Origin: Panax quinquefolius | Lineage: Eukaryota > Streptophyta > Magnoliopsida > Apiales > Araliaceae | NCBI GenBank assembly: GCA_020205615.1 | Contig: CM035164.1 | Location: forward strand, 1,639,501 to 1,703,500 | Direction: 5' to 3' | Length of the DNA stretch: 64,000 nt | Shown: positions 34,444 to 48,459 of the stretch, piece by piece | Layout of the letters: each line of letters begins with the position of its first letter | Position numbering within the stretch: the first letter of the stretch is position 1 | Position numbers and translations under genes: made by a program | The notes under the pieces: generated by a model | What the model was told of the DNA's origin: nothing | The model's database searches: none | What the model saw: only the letters and a program-made list of their open reading frames with translations

Positions 34444-37174
34444 CATGACGCCCCAAAATTAGGTATACGCCACCCATCTTGGGTCGCCACTTACATGGTA
34501 CATAAATTCAAATACAAACTTAATTATACATCCGTCGGTAACATACGACAATACATAAACCGAGAGTTCTAATAGATATTGTCATTTAGACAATATCCAT
34601 ACTCAAAAGAGTCCTCATTACAATTATTATCACACTATTTCACGTAATAGTGAGGACTACTAATGCTATCCTCTGACCATTACTCCGCTCCCCGACTCGT
34701 CCCCAAATTTATATTCTCATTTCCTCAAGAGAATAAAGAAAGAAAGGGTGAGCTCAACTAGCCCAAAGAAGAAATATTATAACTAAGATAATGCGTAATA
34801 AATTATCAATAGTCTTCAACAATGTTAAACCGATAAAATACAATAGACAACCAGCTTTAATCTGCAATGAATATGCAATCCATTAAAAGAGTCAAGTAGA
34901 AAATAAAGTCTACTATCTTTTAGGTTTTAAAAGGTTTTCATCAATTTTTATCACTAAGACTCGCTTTAATGAATAAACCACAATATCTAATCATCCCCGC
35001 ATCTACTCTGGCCAAGGATTTTCATCAAATTATCAATGGTCATGACTATACCGAATCACCCCTCAGTCATAATCATACCAAAAACTATCCATCAACGCAT
35101 TACATGCCAAGCCAATCGAGGACTTTTTGTCACATCATTTATATCAAGCCATGATTATACCGAATGATCCTCGGTCATAATCATACTAAGTTCATCTATG
35201 CACGTAAGCCAAAAGATAACATAATATAACTTGAGGATGATGACAATGACATAATAATTCAATAAAACAAGTTCAAGAATTATTTTATCCAGAATTATTA
35301 ACGCCCAAATTGTCAACAAGATATCGCTTGTAGTAAAAATTCAAGAATGATCGTAAGAATATTTCCATGAAAAGATATCGGATGAAACGCAAATATCAAG
35401 GATATTCTACTAATTTCATGGAGTATAGAAGTCAAAGTTTTAACCAACCGGGTATAATAAAGAATGGAATAACAAAAGAAATCACCACGCATGCGGATTG
35501 CAGATGTAGACAAAAGTTATTCCAATGTAATAATAATAATGGAACCAGTCGTGAAATTCACAATCACAGGATGATGATCCAATGTAATAATAAATGCTGA
35601 ATAATAAACAATGGAACCAGTCCAATGTAAAACACACGACAGGATATTCCAAATGTAATAATAAATGCGGAATAATAAACAATGGAACTGTGTCCTGTAA
35701 AACACACATGCATGTGATATTCCAATGTAATAATAAAGAATGGAATAATGAAGAAGATCACCAAGTATAGGGGATTCCACGATACAAAAGTTATTCTAAC
35801 GTAATAAATAAGAATGGAATAATATAAGGATTTCACCAAGTATAGGTATGCTGGCATATACAAAGTTATGTATGGTATGCCACTTTTACAAAGTTATTCC
35901 AATGTAATAATAATGAATGGAATAACATAAGTTCTCTTCATGAATAAGAAAGAATAACACCCTTACGGTACAACAAATAATATCCCTTACCTTAGAAGAA
36001 CTGAATATTGGAAAAGTGAAGTAGCGAATACTTTTTTCTTTCTCTCTATAGTTTCTCTCTAGTAGTTTCAATGAATTCGTAAGAAATAAATGAAGGAATG
36101 AGCTTTCTATTTATAGAAAACCCGAGGGTGGCTCTTGGTCTTAACGAAGGGTCAAAATGACTCTTGGTAATATCAAGAGACAACTACTATTTCATGAAGG
36201 GGTAATTAACCCTCGAACAATCAAGAGGCGCTTAACTCTTGTAATATCAAGACACAACTACTATTTATGAAGGTAATTACTATTAACGAAAGGTAAATAC
36301 TATTCAAAAGGTAATTACTATTTGACGAAGGTAAATACTATCGATTTAAGGTAAATACTATTCACAAAGATAATTACTATTTGATGAAGGTAAATACTAT
36401 TGACGAAGGTAATTACTATTCACAAAGGTAATTACTATCGACGAAGGTAATTACTATTCACAAAGGTAATTACTATTCACAAAGGTAATTACTATCGATT
36501 TAAGGACTCTTAGATGATGACATACGGCCCCCCATAAAATAATCAAACTTACCACAAACGCCTCATAATGACTTTTTATATACATCAAGGATCAATAAAT
36601 ATTACCACAAATCATTTTATTTTTAATCAACACATATTTAATCTTTCAACAATTATTAATCATTTATAACTTGTCGTCTCAATTAATAATATAACATATT
36701 ATACGATTATAATTTGTGACAATAATTGAATCAATAATAAAAGAGATATGATGCAAAATTATCGAATTAATAATCGAGCTATAACACGTAAGCATCAATA
36801 ATCAATAATCAATACCGTGTGCGCTACTATGCAACCACGCCAGACATCGTATTTTTTACTAACGGGTAGTTCAACAGCTTTTAATTCAGTAACACCTCCG
36901 CCGTTATTTTTATAGAAAGATAATTTTGTCGCTTTTCTAACTACGATAATACTTCCGCTAGGGGTCCACTAATGATTGAGCCAGTCGTCGCATTTAATAT
37001 TCCCCGACAAAAAGAATATTCTCCACCAAACGAATATTTTATAACAACTTGCTTACTTTGCAAAATTTATAAATATTACCCACAACTATAACATTATATC
37101 AAATTTATTCCATAATATTCAAAAATAATATTTATAGAAAATTCATCTTTATTTATAAAAAGTCGGGTCTTACA
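34444..37174 (-). repeat. 5' LTR of element A
   Basis: 2.73 kb partner of 27637-30328, with the same two internal arrays (35510-35920 and 36255-36495). The inner boundary is blurred (GCATGACGCC instead of TGTGACGCC), so the start is good to a few bases. Confidence 0.88.
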
Positions 37175-37179
37175 CTCAT

Positions 37180-37809
37180 GTTGTCTCCGCCGAGGTCCCA
37201 TGATTTAACTTATTATAGTCCTGAATTGAGTGGCGAGCCATGGTGTCGTTTGGTGGTGGAAGTGGCGGTGGTTCCGGGATTTATACTCCAAATTGCCTTC
37301 TTACGTTACTCTTCTTCCGCATCGCTCGTGGGTAGATGAAGAGGACACGAAATGAAGAAAGTTGCATGACTCAATTTTCGGGACAACAATTTCCAAGGGT
37401 TCATCGAAGAATTGAGTCATCTTCTGTTTCAGCTGGTTAGTTCTTATCATTCTCAAAGCATTTCATTTCTTCAATTTTGTCACTCCTTAATTTTTTTAGT
37501 TATTATTTTTCATAATTTTTAAGAATTTCTTCAATTTTTTATTCTTTATCTTTTCTCTGTTTTTGATCATGCTTGTATCTGTACAAGAATTTTGGTTCTA
37601 ATAATGAAAACTTGGGATCAATTGTATTTATTTTCCTTCTTGGTGACTTTTTTGGAGTAATTTTATGGTGACCTTTCAAAGTGGTTTTTCATGTGCAATA
37701 TTGAACATTTATTTGGGCATAGTTTATATCGTAATGGGAAGGAGCTAAAAATTTAGTTCCAAATTCAAAACTTTACATCATATGGAAAAGTTTAAACCAT
37801 GTTGGAAAC
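37180..37809 (+). other. Helitron 2 internal segment between elements A and C
   Basis: Continuation of the captured block at 27400-27631 (to about 37433), then AT-rich intron-like DNA. No protein recognised. Ends at the C target duplication AATTTAAATT (37810-37819). Confidence 0.45.
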
Positions 37810-37836
37810 AATTTAAATTGGCAAAACTATGATTTT

Positions 37837-40534
37837 TGTGACGCCCCCAAAATAGGTATACATCACCCATTCTGAGTTGTCAATACATGGTACAGAAACA
37901 ACTACAACTTTATTATTACAACCGTAAAACTGTGAGTTTGAATACAAATATTATCTTCTAGACAATATCTATACTCAAATAAATCCTCATCACATTTATT
38001 GATACATTATTTTACAAAATGGTGAGGACTACTAAACAATTCTTTCTCAAACCTTCATTCCATACCCCCGACTGCATCGCTTATATTCTCGCCTCCTAAG
38101 AAGAAAAAATGGAACAAAAAGGAAAAGGGTGAGCTCAACTAGCCCAAAGAAAAAAATATTATGATTAAGATAATATACAACAAATTTATCGTTAGTCTTC
38201 AATGGGAAAAATCTAATAGAATACAATTGATCACAACAAATTTTAAATCAATATTCGCAATGAAATAATAATTCATTAGAAGAGTTAAGTAGAGAATGCA
38301 AACTACTATCTTCTATGTATGAATTTAAAAGTTCATCGCTCATCTTTTATCCCCGTAACATCAATCAATATACATCCGAATCAAATATTCATCTTTGCTC
38401 TACAGCCCAAGATATTCTTCTTCAAATCATTCATCTTTGCACTACAAAAAGCAAAGATATTCAATAATATCATCATTTAAGACCGAGGATGATGAAAATA
38501 TTTTTAAAGAAACGAATCCAATGAAACAAAATGACAAGGATTAAGGATTAAGGATTCGTACTTTGTTTTATCCATGTTCAAAAATACCTCAAAAATGATC
38601 ATAGTGGTGTAAAATTCAAGAATGATCAAAACATGGATACAATCAAAGCTAGTATCCGTAATAGATATTTTGGACAAAAAGAAGAAATTTTATTTTTCAA
38701 TTGAATAGTCAGATATCGTGAATAAAGGTCGATGATATCGTGAATAATGCTATATCGTGAATAGTAACTTCGACACCAAAAGATAGAAATTCCACAAAAA
38801 ACATCTTCACGCTTTATGAATAGTACTTGAATAAGAATCGTGAATAAGAATCGTGAATAGTAACTCGTGAATAGTAACTCGTGAATAAGAACTCATGAAT
38901 AGTAACCCATATGAAAAAGTTCCAAATTTGATAAAAAGTTCCAACCAATATTTCAAAGATAATGATATTGAAGAAATAATATCATTTGAGAAGAAATTAA
39001 CATCCCTTACCTCGAAAGATTAAGACTTCTAAATTTGAATACCTGGGTATAGGTCTCAAGGGAACTTGCAGACCGCCTAACAATACTCAAAGTATACTCA
39101 AAATACTCACAAGAATACGATCGATAATATAGAGAGAGAAAACTTCAGTTTCTGGTGTGATTTTCAATTCTAACCTAAGCACCCTATTTATAGGAAAATG
39201 CTTAGAACACCAAAATAGAAAATTTAATATAATATTAATATATATATTAAGATTTCTATGCCCACCTTCCTAGATCTGATCTCAGCTCATTATGCACATG
39301 TTGTAGCCCACAAAACAAACAAAAAACGTTTTTATTATTTAAAATATTTTAAACTTTCAAAAATCAATTATTTCGGAGCTTCAGAACTTCAATAATTCAT
39401 AATAAATAGCCATTCTATCAGAAAATTCGAATCTCACGAGTTTTTATAGGAAATTCAATTCTCTACAACTTTGCAGAAGAAAGTTTTTCCAAATTCCAAA
39501 TGAAAATTGACCAAATCCACAAACGGGGATTTTACAAAGCTATAATCAAATTTCAAAACAATAAATGGGGTCCACCGACATGTTTAACATGTTTTAAACA
39601 TTTATTGCAATAAAATACTCTTCCTCCTCTCAGATACTCATATATTCCACATTCGTTGTAAAAATATCACCATTATTATATTATTAAAATATAATAATAT
39701 ATTTAAAAGAATTATTTTATCGTAAAAAGATAAAATTTCAATTTTCAACAATTGTCACATTTAAAATTTTTCCCCATCTATATCCACATAAAATCAATAT
39801 TTTCCTCATCATATGAATCAATAATTAATTATTCACAAATAATATTACGTAATCACAATATCGACAACCAGTGCGCCTCCTGTGAGAGGGGCTTTCCAAT
39901 AAGAATTTCTTCTTCTTGGCGCGCAATTAGGTGACCAAACCTCTCCTTATGAGAACTTTCTAGACATTGCCAATAATGTTATCTAATAATATTATTCAGA
40001 TAATATGAATTATTGCTTCGATAATGAAAAATATCTTGTAAATGACAATTATCAAACAACAAAGAATATAAAATATCAACGCAGCAATTATTAACTCAAT
40101 AAAATAATACCTAATAAAGAATTATCGTAACCATTATCGAGTAGTGCCTTCTTACGTAAGAATCAACAATTGGTGCAATACCGTGTATATCGTGTGTTTT
40201 AACCACCGGTATTTTAACAAAGATTAATCTGTGAATAACTACGCCATTATTTTTAAACCACTTATTTTTGTCGCTTTCTTCATCCAATCGCTTTTCACAT
40301 GGGGCCCACACATGGTCACTACCGTCAGCATTTAATATTCCCCGACAAAGATTTAATATTCCACGACCAAACGAATATTCCCCACAACAATGAATATTTT
40401 ATAACCACTTGCTTATTTTGAAGTATTTGCATATTTTACCCCTAACTATCCACATTAATCACATCAACTCTTACTATTTCAAAATAATAAATAGAGAAAA
40501 TTAAATTTCATTAATAATAAGTTGGGGTCTTACA
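37837..40534 (-). repeat. 3' LTR of element B
   Basis: 2.70 kb, TGTAAGACC...GGCGTCACA ends. Carries a TCGTGAATAGTAAC minisatellite at 38725-38905. Different family from A and D LTRs, but shares the terminal bases and the GGTGAGCTCAACTAGCCCAA block. Confidence 0.9.
38725..38905. repeat. TCGTGAATAGTAA minisatellite in element B LTR
   Basis: About eight degenerate units of 12-16 bases. The partner array at 46125-46290 differs in copy number. Confidence 0.8.
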
Positions 40535-40589
40535 ACCTCCCTCCTTATGAAATTTCGCTCGACGTAGACGACTGTGTTTCAAAAGGTGA

Positions 40590-42000
40590 GGATACCTCGC
40601 TTTCATTTCCGCTTTCCAATTCCTGTGTCATTTCCTCTATAGCATGATTCCTCCACAAAACTTTAACTTGTGGTATGACCTTTCTGGCGTAGGACATGCT
40701 CCTTCCTATCCAAGATCTTGACAGTACCTCCTCATACGCTTAAGTCTTCTATTATTTCGTCCTGCTCTAATTCTATAACGTGGTTCGGTCTTTCACATAT
40801 TTACTGAAGTACGATATGTGAAACACATTATGAACACGAGACATACTTGGAGGTAACGCAAGTCTATAGGCTACATTTCCTACTCGGTCAAGAATTTGAA
40901 ATGGACCAATAAATCGTGGATTGAGCTTTCCTCTCTTCCCAAATCTTGTAACTCCCTTCCATGGAGCAACTCGCAATAATACATGATCCCCTACACTAAA
41001 TTCCACATCCTTTCGATGAAGATCCGCATAACTCTTTTGTCGATCTTGTGCTTTTTGTATACGCTGTCGAATCATTTGGATCTTTTCCGTAGTCATATCG
41101 TATTAAACTCGGGTCCCAACAATGGTTGCTTCACCCACCTCGTCCCCAACATACCGAGAGCCGACACTTTCGGCCCATATAATGCTTCAAATGGAGCTAC
41201 ACCTATATACTTGCTCGATAACTGCTGTTGTAGGAGAATTCCACCAATGGTAAATACTTATCCCAACCGCCTTTGAAGTCTAGGACACAGTAGTCTTAAT
41301 AAATCTTCAAGAGTTTGAATAGTCCTTTCGATTGTCCGTCCGCTTTGAGGATGGTATGTTAATCAATCAGAAATCTGCGCCCATAGCTTTTTGCAAGCTA
41401 ACCCAAAATCTTGAAGTGAATCTTGGGTCACGATCCAAAACTATGGATACAGTATGCCATGCAACCTCCCAATCTCATTCACGTACATACTAGCAAGACG
41501 CTCAAGTGAATAAGTCTCCGTGATTTGGCAAGAAATGAGCGTACTTGGTTAATCTATCAACAATAACCCAAATAGCATTGATGCCTCGAGAAACCGTAGG
41601 AAGACCCGTAATTTAAATCTATGGTAATGTGTTCCCACTTCCATTTTGGAATCTCAAGTGGTTGCAACGGACCCTTAGGTACTAGATGCTCCGCTTTACA
41701 CGCGTTGACAAGTTAAACACATCGAGATAAACTTTGCAATCTCTCTCTTCATATTGTTCCACCAAAATGTATGTCAAGATCACGATACATTTTAGTACTT
41801 CCAGATGGATTGCAAATGGTGTATTGTGCCTCCATCATAATCTTGTACTTCAAATCGTAGTCATTAGGAACACAAAGTCTAGAGTGGACTCAAGTATTCC
41901 TTCTTCATCAATTCTCGCCCTAATAGCTCCTTCTTGTACTTTTCTTCTTCATACGATCACTCCGGCCCAGGTGGCTTGAGCAACCTTAACTTTTTCTATT
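40590..42000 (-). pseudogene. Integrase and chromodomain remnant of element B
   Basis: From upstream to downstream on the minus strand: GINAIWVIVDRLTKYAHF (integrase core, about 41530-41590). Next comes the integrase C-terminal GPY-type region FSVGDHVLLRVAPWKGVTRF ... LNPRFIGPFQILDRVGNVAY RLALPPSMSRVHNVFHISYF (40773-41096). Then HVIELEQDEIIEDLSV and VKILDRKEHVLR lead into a chromodomain-like segment (about 40590-40790) broken by frameshifts. Chromodomains direct chromoviruses to heterochromatin. Confidence 0.88.
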
Positions 42001-42062
42001 AAAGTTGGCTCTATGCGTATACTTGACATCATCGCACTCGCTCTCGTGATATGATCTTCTAC

Positions 42063-43256
42063 TCAACTCGCCACCACCACGCTCGCTTTTCCGGATGGTA
42101 TTGAATAGTGTGGTCGTAGTCTTTCAATAGCTCGAGCCAACGTCGGCAGCCGCCAGATGTTGAGTTCTTTTTGAGTGAAGAAATATTTAAGGCTTTTATG
42201 GTCCGAATATATCTCCACTTTCTCCCCATATAGATAGTGCCTCCATATCTTTAGCGTGAAAACGATCACGCTAACTCTAGATCATGAGTAGGATAATTCC
42301 TCTCATACTCTTTAAGTTATCGCGAGGCATAGGCTATGACTTTCCCACGCTGCATGAGAACACATCCTAACCCTTTGCCTCAAGCATCGTCAGATAACAA
42401 ATCCATCCGAACCGAGATGGTATTGTTAAAACAAAATCCGAAATAAGTCTCCTCTTAAGCTCTTGGAAACTCTTCTCGCATTCTTCGCCTCCAAACGAAT
42501 TTTGTATCCTTCCGAAGTTAGGCGAAGTTAATGGAGTAGCGATTCGAGAAAACCTTCCACGAATCTCCGATAATAACCAAATAAGCCCAAAAAAGCTACG
42601 ATATTTCATCACCGACTTCTTGCTGCTCTAACTTTGATTGCTTCAATCTTCACGGATCCACTTGATACTCCATGTTTTGACACCATTGCCCAAGAAATGC
42701 TACTTCGCCGTAACTCGCATTTCTTCAATTTGGCATATAGTTGGTTTTCACGAAGCCTTTGGAGTACCAAATTTCAAAATGGTGCTCATGATCTTCACGA
42801 CTTTTGAATATATAAGGATGTCATCAATAAAGACAACAACGAATCGATCCAAATATTCCTTGAATACTTTGTTCATCATATCCATGAAAGTCATTAGGAG
42901 CATTAGTCATCCGAAAGACATGACTAAGAATTCATAATGCCCGCATCGAGTTTCTAAAGGCGCTTTGAATATCCTCGCCTCTAATCTTCAAATTGATGAT
43001 ATCCGTAATCGAAGATCGATTTTTTGAAAAGAATTGTGCCCTCTTGCAATCGGGTCAAACAAGTCATCAATACGAGGTAGAGGATACCTATTCTTGATGG
43101 TGACATGGTTCAATTCCGATAGTCAATACAAAAAGTCGCATACTCCCGCCTTTTTCTTCTTTACAAATAAAACAGAGCACCCCAAGGAGATGTACTAGAT
43201 TTAATGAAACCGATGTCCAACAATTCCTCGTAGTTGGACCTTTAACTCCTGAAGTT
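42063..43256 (-). pseudogene. Reverse transcriptase and RNase H remnant of element B
   Basis: The RT catalytic block [13 protein letters not shown] is at about 42806-42844 in the minus frame, with FIDD the YxDD-equivalent. The tether region with YYR-FI-type sequence spans 42367-42612. RNase H is seen as [20 protein letters not shown] at 42063-42269, followed out of frame by [11 protein letters not shown]. Several frameshifts. Confidence 0.88.
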
Positions 43257-43973
43257 CAATAGAGCCATTCGATATGGGGTTTTAGAAATGGGCTTTGTAC
43301 CAGTTCAAGATCAATAAAGAATTCAACTTCACGCTCGGGGTAGACCGAAGTTCTTCTAGAAATACGCCGAAAGTCAATAACAACAGGAATATTATTCAAA
43401 TTTGACGTGTCTTTATTCAAATCCATAACATGGGCTAAGAAAGCTTGACATCCATTTTTCAATAAACGAATAGCTTTAGGATAAGATATGATGTTGATTG
43501 ATTTTAATGGTTTAGTTGCTTGAATTCGCATAAACAGTTGGTTAGAATATGAAAACTAACAACCTTACGAAAACAATCAATTTTGGCATGATGAGTAGTT
43601 AACCAATCAATCCCTAAAATCACATCAAAAGCAAGTATCTTTAAAGAGATAAGGTCAATGTAAGGTGTGATGGTGCCAACTTGAATCAAACAAGATTTAT
43701 AAACAAAGGATGTGATGAAAGTTTCTCCTAACTGAGTTTCCACAGATAGTCAAAGTCTAATTTCTCCGAGTCAAGTTTAAACGTTGAGCACATGCAGAGA
43801 GATAAATGAATGGGTAGCACCGTATCAAGTAAGGTATAAACTTCGTAAGAATTTATAAATAGCTTACCCGTGATCACCTCGTTTGGGTTCCTCGCATTAT
43901 GACCATCCACAACAAACGCTTCTTCCCGAATCGTTGACTTTGACTTTTCTCGGGACGATGTTTTTTGAGTCAC
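43257..43973 (-). pseudogene. Protease remnant of element B and start of pol
   Basis: Blocks RNPNEVITGKLFINSYEVYT, LDFDYLWKL, KILAFDVILGIDWLTTHHAK and the pol leader YPEREVEFFIDLELVQSPFL are spread over overlapping frames, so the frame is shifted more than once. The catalytic DTG is not intact (LLDTVLPIH). Confidence 0.85.
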
Positions 43974-44009
43974 CGTCCCCCATTAACTAGGTTTCATTCA
44001 TCGCATAAT

Positions 44010-44950
44010 CTCGAGCGATATGTCCTTCCTTTCCACAATTATAGCATACCTTGAACTGTTGTGGGCGCTTGACCGATATGTCCTCTTTTCCGCATTTGTA
44101 GCATATGATGGGTGGTCGTTTCTCCTCCCTTAGAACCAGATTCTCACGCAAGACCGCTGCCTTCACATGGTCATTGTTAAATCTCCTCTTTTAAAATCTC
44201 CTCCCGACTCGCTTTCTTCTATTTTCACGGCTATGATTACCACCAGAGTGGTTACCATTTTTGTCCGTCTTTTTTTCTCCGTTGGTTATCATTATTCATT
44301 GACCGCTATCTCGGTGCGATCCTCGTTGGGTCTCTCAAATTGACTGTAGATTATCTATCTCGCTTAATAATTGAGCCTCATTACAACATCTCGAATAGAG
44401 AGAAAATTTATGAGAAATGAGATATTGACGTACGCCGGTTTCAAACCTCTAAGAAACATCCGCATCATACATTCCTCATTCTCCACCAAATGAGGTGCAA
44501 ACTCGATAACTCGCAAACTTTGCCTCGTCATCGAGACACCGCCATGTTGTTCGCTCGATCTAATAAACTCCACTTCCTTCATATAGACGAAACACTTTCG
44601 TGAAAGTATTTGTCATTAAATAGTTTCAAACGCTCTCCCAAGACATACGCGAAAAGCGGTGGATGGGTACGCTTCACGACTCTCCCACCAAGAGTCCGCC
44701 TCGCCACGGAACATAAAGGTGGCGAATGGAACCTTCTGTTCCTCCGCATCCCAAGACATCGAATATCTTGGTAATTTGCTTGACCCATGTTTCCGCCATG
44801 ATCGGATCTGGACTTCCTTAAATTCGTGGTCCCAACTCTTTGAACTCGCTTGTCGTGACAACCCGTGAATTGCTATCATTTCCTCCTCAGATTTTGAACA
44901 CGAGTCTCCTCATGCGATTTTGCATGAACTGCAAAAACTTCTAAACATCC
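44010..44950 (-). pseudogene. Gag and zinc-knuckle remnant of element B
   Basis: The gag core (44364-44879) includes EEQKVPFATFMFRGEADSWW and FNDKYFHESV with KEVEFIR. A knuckle CYNCGKEGHIARD lies at about 44020-44060; its last Cys reads Tyr. Confidence 0.85.
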
Positions 44951-45269
44951 CCTCGCTCATCATCTCGCTCAGCAGTGTTGTTCATGGGAGAACATTGCCA
45001 CTGCCGTACTCGCTCTCTCTCGGTGTGAGTACAAAAGGCTCTCCACGGCCTCATTTCCATTGTTAATATTCTCAATGACATTCTCAAATACTCATCATAA
45101 AACAAGGGTTAATTAAGGAAATCAATATATCACATAATATCCTTATATACTTGACCAACTAAAAAAATAAGCTTAGTAGGACACACTAGCGAAGGATTTA
45201 CTCGCCTCTCCTCCTAGTTCTATTCCCCGATCTCCGCCAGAGATCATATCCCTAAGCTCGATACCAACC

Positions 45270-47891
45270 GCGACGCCCCCAAAATAGGTATACATCACCC
45301 ATTCTGAAATGTCAATACATGGTACGTAAACAACTACAACTTTATTATTACAAATCAGAAAATCGTGAGTTTGAATACAAATATTATCTTCTAGACAATA
45401 TCTATACTCAAATAAATCCTCATCACATTTATTGATACATTATTTTACAAAAATGGTGAGGACTACTAAACAATTCTTTCTAAAACCTTCATTCCATACC
45501 CACTAGTACTCGCTATATATTCTCGCCTCCCGAGAAAAAAATGGAACAAAAAGGAAAAGGGTGAGGTCAACTAGCCCAAGAAAGAATATTATGACTAAGA
45601 TAATATACAACAAATTTATCGTTAGTCTTCAACAGGAAAAATCTAATAGAATACAATAGACAACAAATTTTAAATCAATATTCGCAATGAAATAATAATT
45701 CATTAGAAGAGTTAAGTAGAGAATGCAAACTACTATCTTCTATGTATGAATTTAAAAGTTCATCGCCTATTTTTATCCTCGTAACATCAATCAATATACA
45801 TCCGAATCAAATATTCATCTTTGCACTACAAAGCCAAAGATATTCTTGAAATCATTCATCTATTCTTCAAATCATCATGCCAAAGATATTCAATAATATC
45901 ATCATTTAAGACCGAGGATGATGAAAATATTTTTAAAGAAACGAATCCAAAGAAACAAAATGACAAGGATTAAGGATTAAGGATTCGTACTTTATTTTAT
46001 CCATGTTCAAAATTACCTCAAAATGATCATAGTGGTGTAAAATTCAAGAATGATCAAAACATGGATACAATCAAAGCTAGTATCCGTAATAGATATTTTG
46101 GACAAAAGAAGAAATTTTATTTTTCTTGAATAGTCTTGATATCGTGAATAGTGTCAGATATCGTGAATAGTGCAGATATCGTGAATAATAAACTCTCAGA
46201 CACCAAAAGATAGAAATTCCACAAAAACATCTTCACGCTTCATGAATAAGACTCGTGAATAGTAACTCGTGAATAAGAACTCATGAATAAGTAACCCCGA
46301 CATGAAAAAGTTCCAAATTTGATAAAAAGTTCCAACCAATATTTCAAAGATAATGATATTGAAGAAATAATATCATTTGAGAAGAAATTAACATCCCTTA
46401 CCTCGAAAGATTAGTATTTAAATTTGAATACCTGTATAGTCAAGAAGAACTTGCACCGCCTAACAATACTCAAAGTATACTCAAAATACTCACAAGAATA
46501 CGATCGATAATATAGAGAGAAAACTTCAGCTTCGTGTGATTTTCAATTCTAACCTAAGCACCCTATTTATAGGAAAATCGCTAGAACACCAAAATAGAAA
46601 ATTTAATATAATATTAATATATATATTAAGATTTCTATGCCCACCTTCCTAGATCTGATCTCAGATCATTATGCACATGTTGTAGCCCACAAAACAAACA
46701 AAAACGTTTTTATTATTTAAAATATTTTAAACTTTCAAAAATCAATTATTTTGAGCTTCGAACTTCAATAATTCATAATAAATAGCCATTCTATCGAAAA
46801 TTCAATCTCACGAGTTTTTATAGGAAATTCAATTCTCTACAACTTTGCGAAGAAAGTTTTTCCAAATTCCAAATGAAATTGACCAAATCCACAAACGGGG
46901 ATTTTACAAAGTTATAATCAAATTTCACCAATAAATGGGGTCCAATCGACATGTTTAACATGTTTTAAACATTTATTGCAATAAAATACTCTTCCTCCTC
47001 AGATACTCATATATTCCACATTCGTTGTAAAATATCACCATTATTATATTATTAAAATATAATAATATATTTAAAAGAATTATTTTATCGTAAAAGATAA
47101 AATTTCAATTTTCAACAATTGTCACATTTAAAATTTTTCCCATCTATATCCACATAAAATCAATATTTTCCTCATCATATGAATCAATAATTAATTATTC
47201 ACAAATAATATTACGTAATCACAATATCGACAACCAGCAGCCTCCTGGAAAGAGGGGCTTTCCAATAAGAATTTCTTCTTCTTGCGCAAGCAATTAGGTG
47301 ACCAAACCTCTCCTTAGATGTAACTTTCTAGACATTGCCAATAATGTTATCTAATAATATTATTCGGATAATATGAATTATTGCTTCGATAATGAAAAAT
47401 CTTGTGTAAATGACAATTATCAAACAATGAATATAAAATATCAACGCAAAGAATTATTAACTCAATAAAATATCGAACAATAATTATCGTAACCATTATT
47501 GAGTAGTGCTTCACGTAAGAATCAACAATTGGTGCAATACTGGTGCTACCGTGTTTTTAACCACACCGTATTTTAATGGTATTAATCTGTAATAACTACG
47601 CCGCTATTTTTAAACCACTTATTTTTGTCGCTTTCTTCATCCAATCGCTTTCACATGGGGCCCACACATGGTCGCTACCGTCAGATTTAATATTCTCCGA
47701 CAAAGATTTAATATTCCACGACCAAACGAATATTCCCCGACAACAATGAATATTTTATAACCACTTGCTTTATTTTGAAGTATTTATGATTTTTACCTCT
47801 AACTATCCACATTAATCACATCAACCCTTACTATTTCAAAATAATAAATAGAGAAAATTAAATTTCATTAATAATAAGTTGGGGTCTTACA
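45270..47891 (-). repeat. 5' LTR of element B
   Basis: 2.62 kb partner of 37837-40534. The inner end reads GCGACGCCCCC instead of TGTGACGCCCCC. Long AT stretches are identical to the partner while many differences sit at CAG/CTG sites. Confidence 0.88.
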
Positions 47892-47896
47892 ATTTT

Positions 47897-48459
47897 CACC
47901 ACTAAACTTGGCACGTTTTACTTAATACACCACTGAACTTTTAATTTTTTGGATTACATCATTAAACTAATTAAAATTTTTTAATTGGGTCATTCCGTCC
48001 AAAAATAGTTGTGACGACGTTAAAGTAAACCTGACGTGGCAAAAAAAAAATTTGTTTATGTGGCAAAAAAATCAAAAAGCAGATTTTTTTTTAAAAAAGT
48101 AACATTTTAAAGTTTTAAAATAACAAAAACATAATAAAATACAACAAAAATTTTAAAAAAATAGATTTTTTTAAAATATATTTTTTTGAAAATGCATTTT
48201 TTTAAAAAACAGTTTTTCAAAAAATCAATTTTATTTTTAAAAATGCATTTTTTAAAAAAATAATTCTAAAAAATATACTTTTAAAAAAACATATTTTTTA
48301 AAAAAAATAGATTTTTTTTTCAAAACAAATTTTTTAAAAAATAGATTTTTAAAAAAGAGAATTTTTAAAAAAGATTTTTGAAAATATAACTTTTAAAAAA
48401 AATAGATTTTTTCAAAAAGTAGAACTTTTTAAAAATTTGATTTTAAAATGCTTTTTAAA
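47897..48459. other. Left arm of element C: TIR and T-run/A-run interior
   Basis: 47897 to about 48180 is the inverted partner of about 60440-60720. From 48050 to 48459 the sequence alternates short T-runs and A-runs (TTTTTTAAAAAA) with interspersed AGATT, and is self-complementary everywhere. Confidence 0.85.

Larger units (their letters stand above)
27637..37174 (-). mobile_element. LTR element A: non-autonomous Ty3/gypsy with gag and protease, no pol
   Basis: 9.5 kb, minus orientation, exact target duplication CTCAT at 27632-27636 and 37175-37179. LTRs of about 2.7 kb (27637-30328 and 34444-37174) begin TGTAAGACC and end GGCGTCACA. The primer site next to the 5' LTR reads TTGGTATCGAGC (tRNA-iMet type minus one A), and a polypurine tract AAGAAGGGGAGGT abuts the 3' LTR. 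The 4.1 kb interior holds gag, zinc knuckle and protease remnants followed by about 2.3 kb of non-coding repeat-rich DNA where pol should be. Same family as element D. Confidence 0.93.
37837..47891 (-). mobile_element. LTR element B: Ty3/gypsy chromovirus with degraded gag-pol
   Basis: 10.06 kb, minus orientation, inserted in the left TIR of element C with exact duplication ATTTT (37832-37836, 47892-47896). LTRs of about 2.6-2.7 kb. Primer site TTGGTATCGAGC beside the 5' LTR; polypurine tract beside the 3' LTR at 40535. The interior (40535-45269) keeps the order gag, knuckle, protease, reverse transcriptase, RNase H, integrase, chromodomain. The many frameshifts make it inactive as written, though some may be sequencing errors. 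The chromodomain and long LTRs suggest the Tekay/Del branch. Confidence 0.94.
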
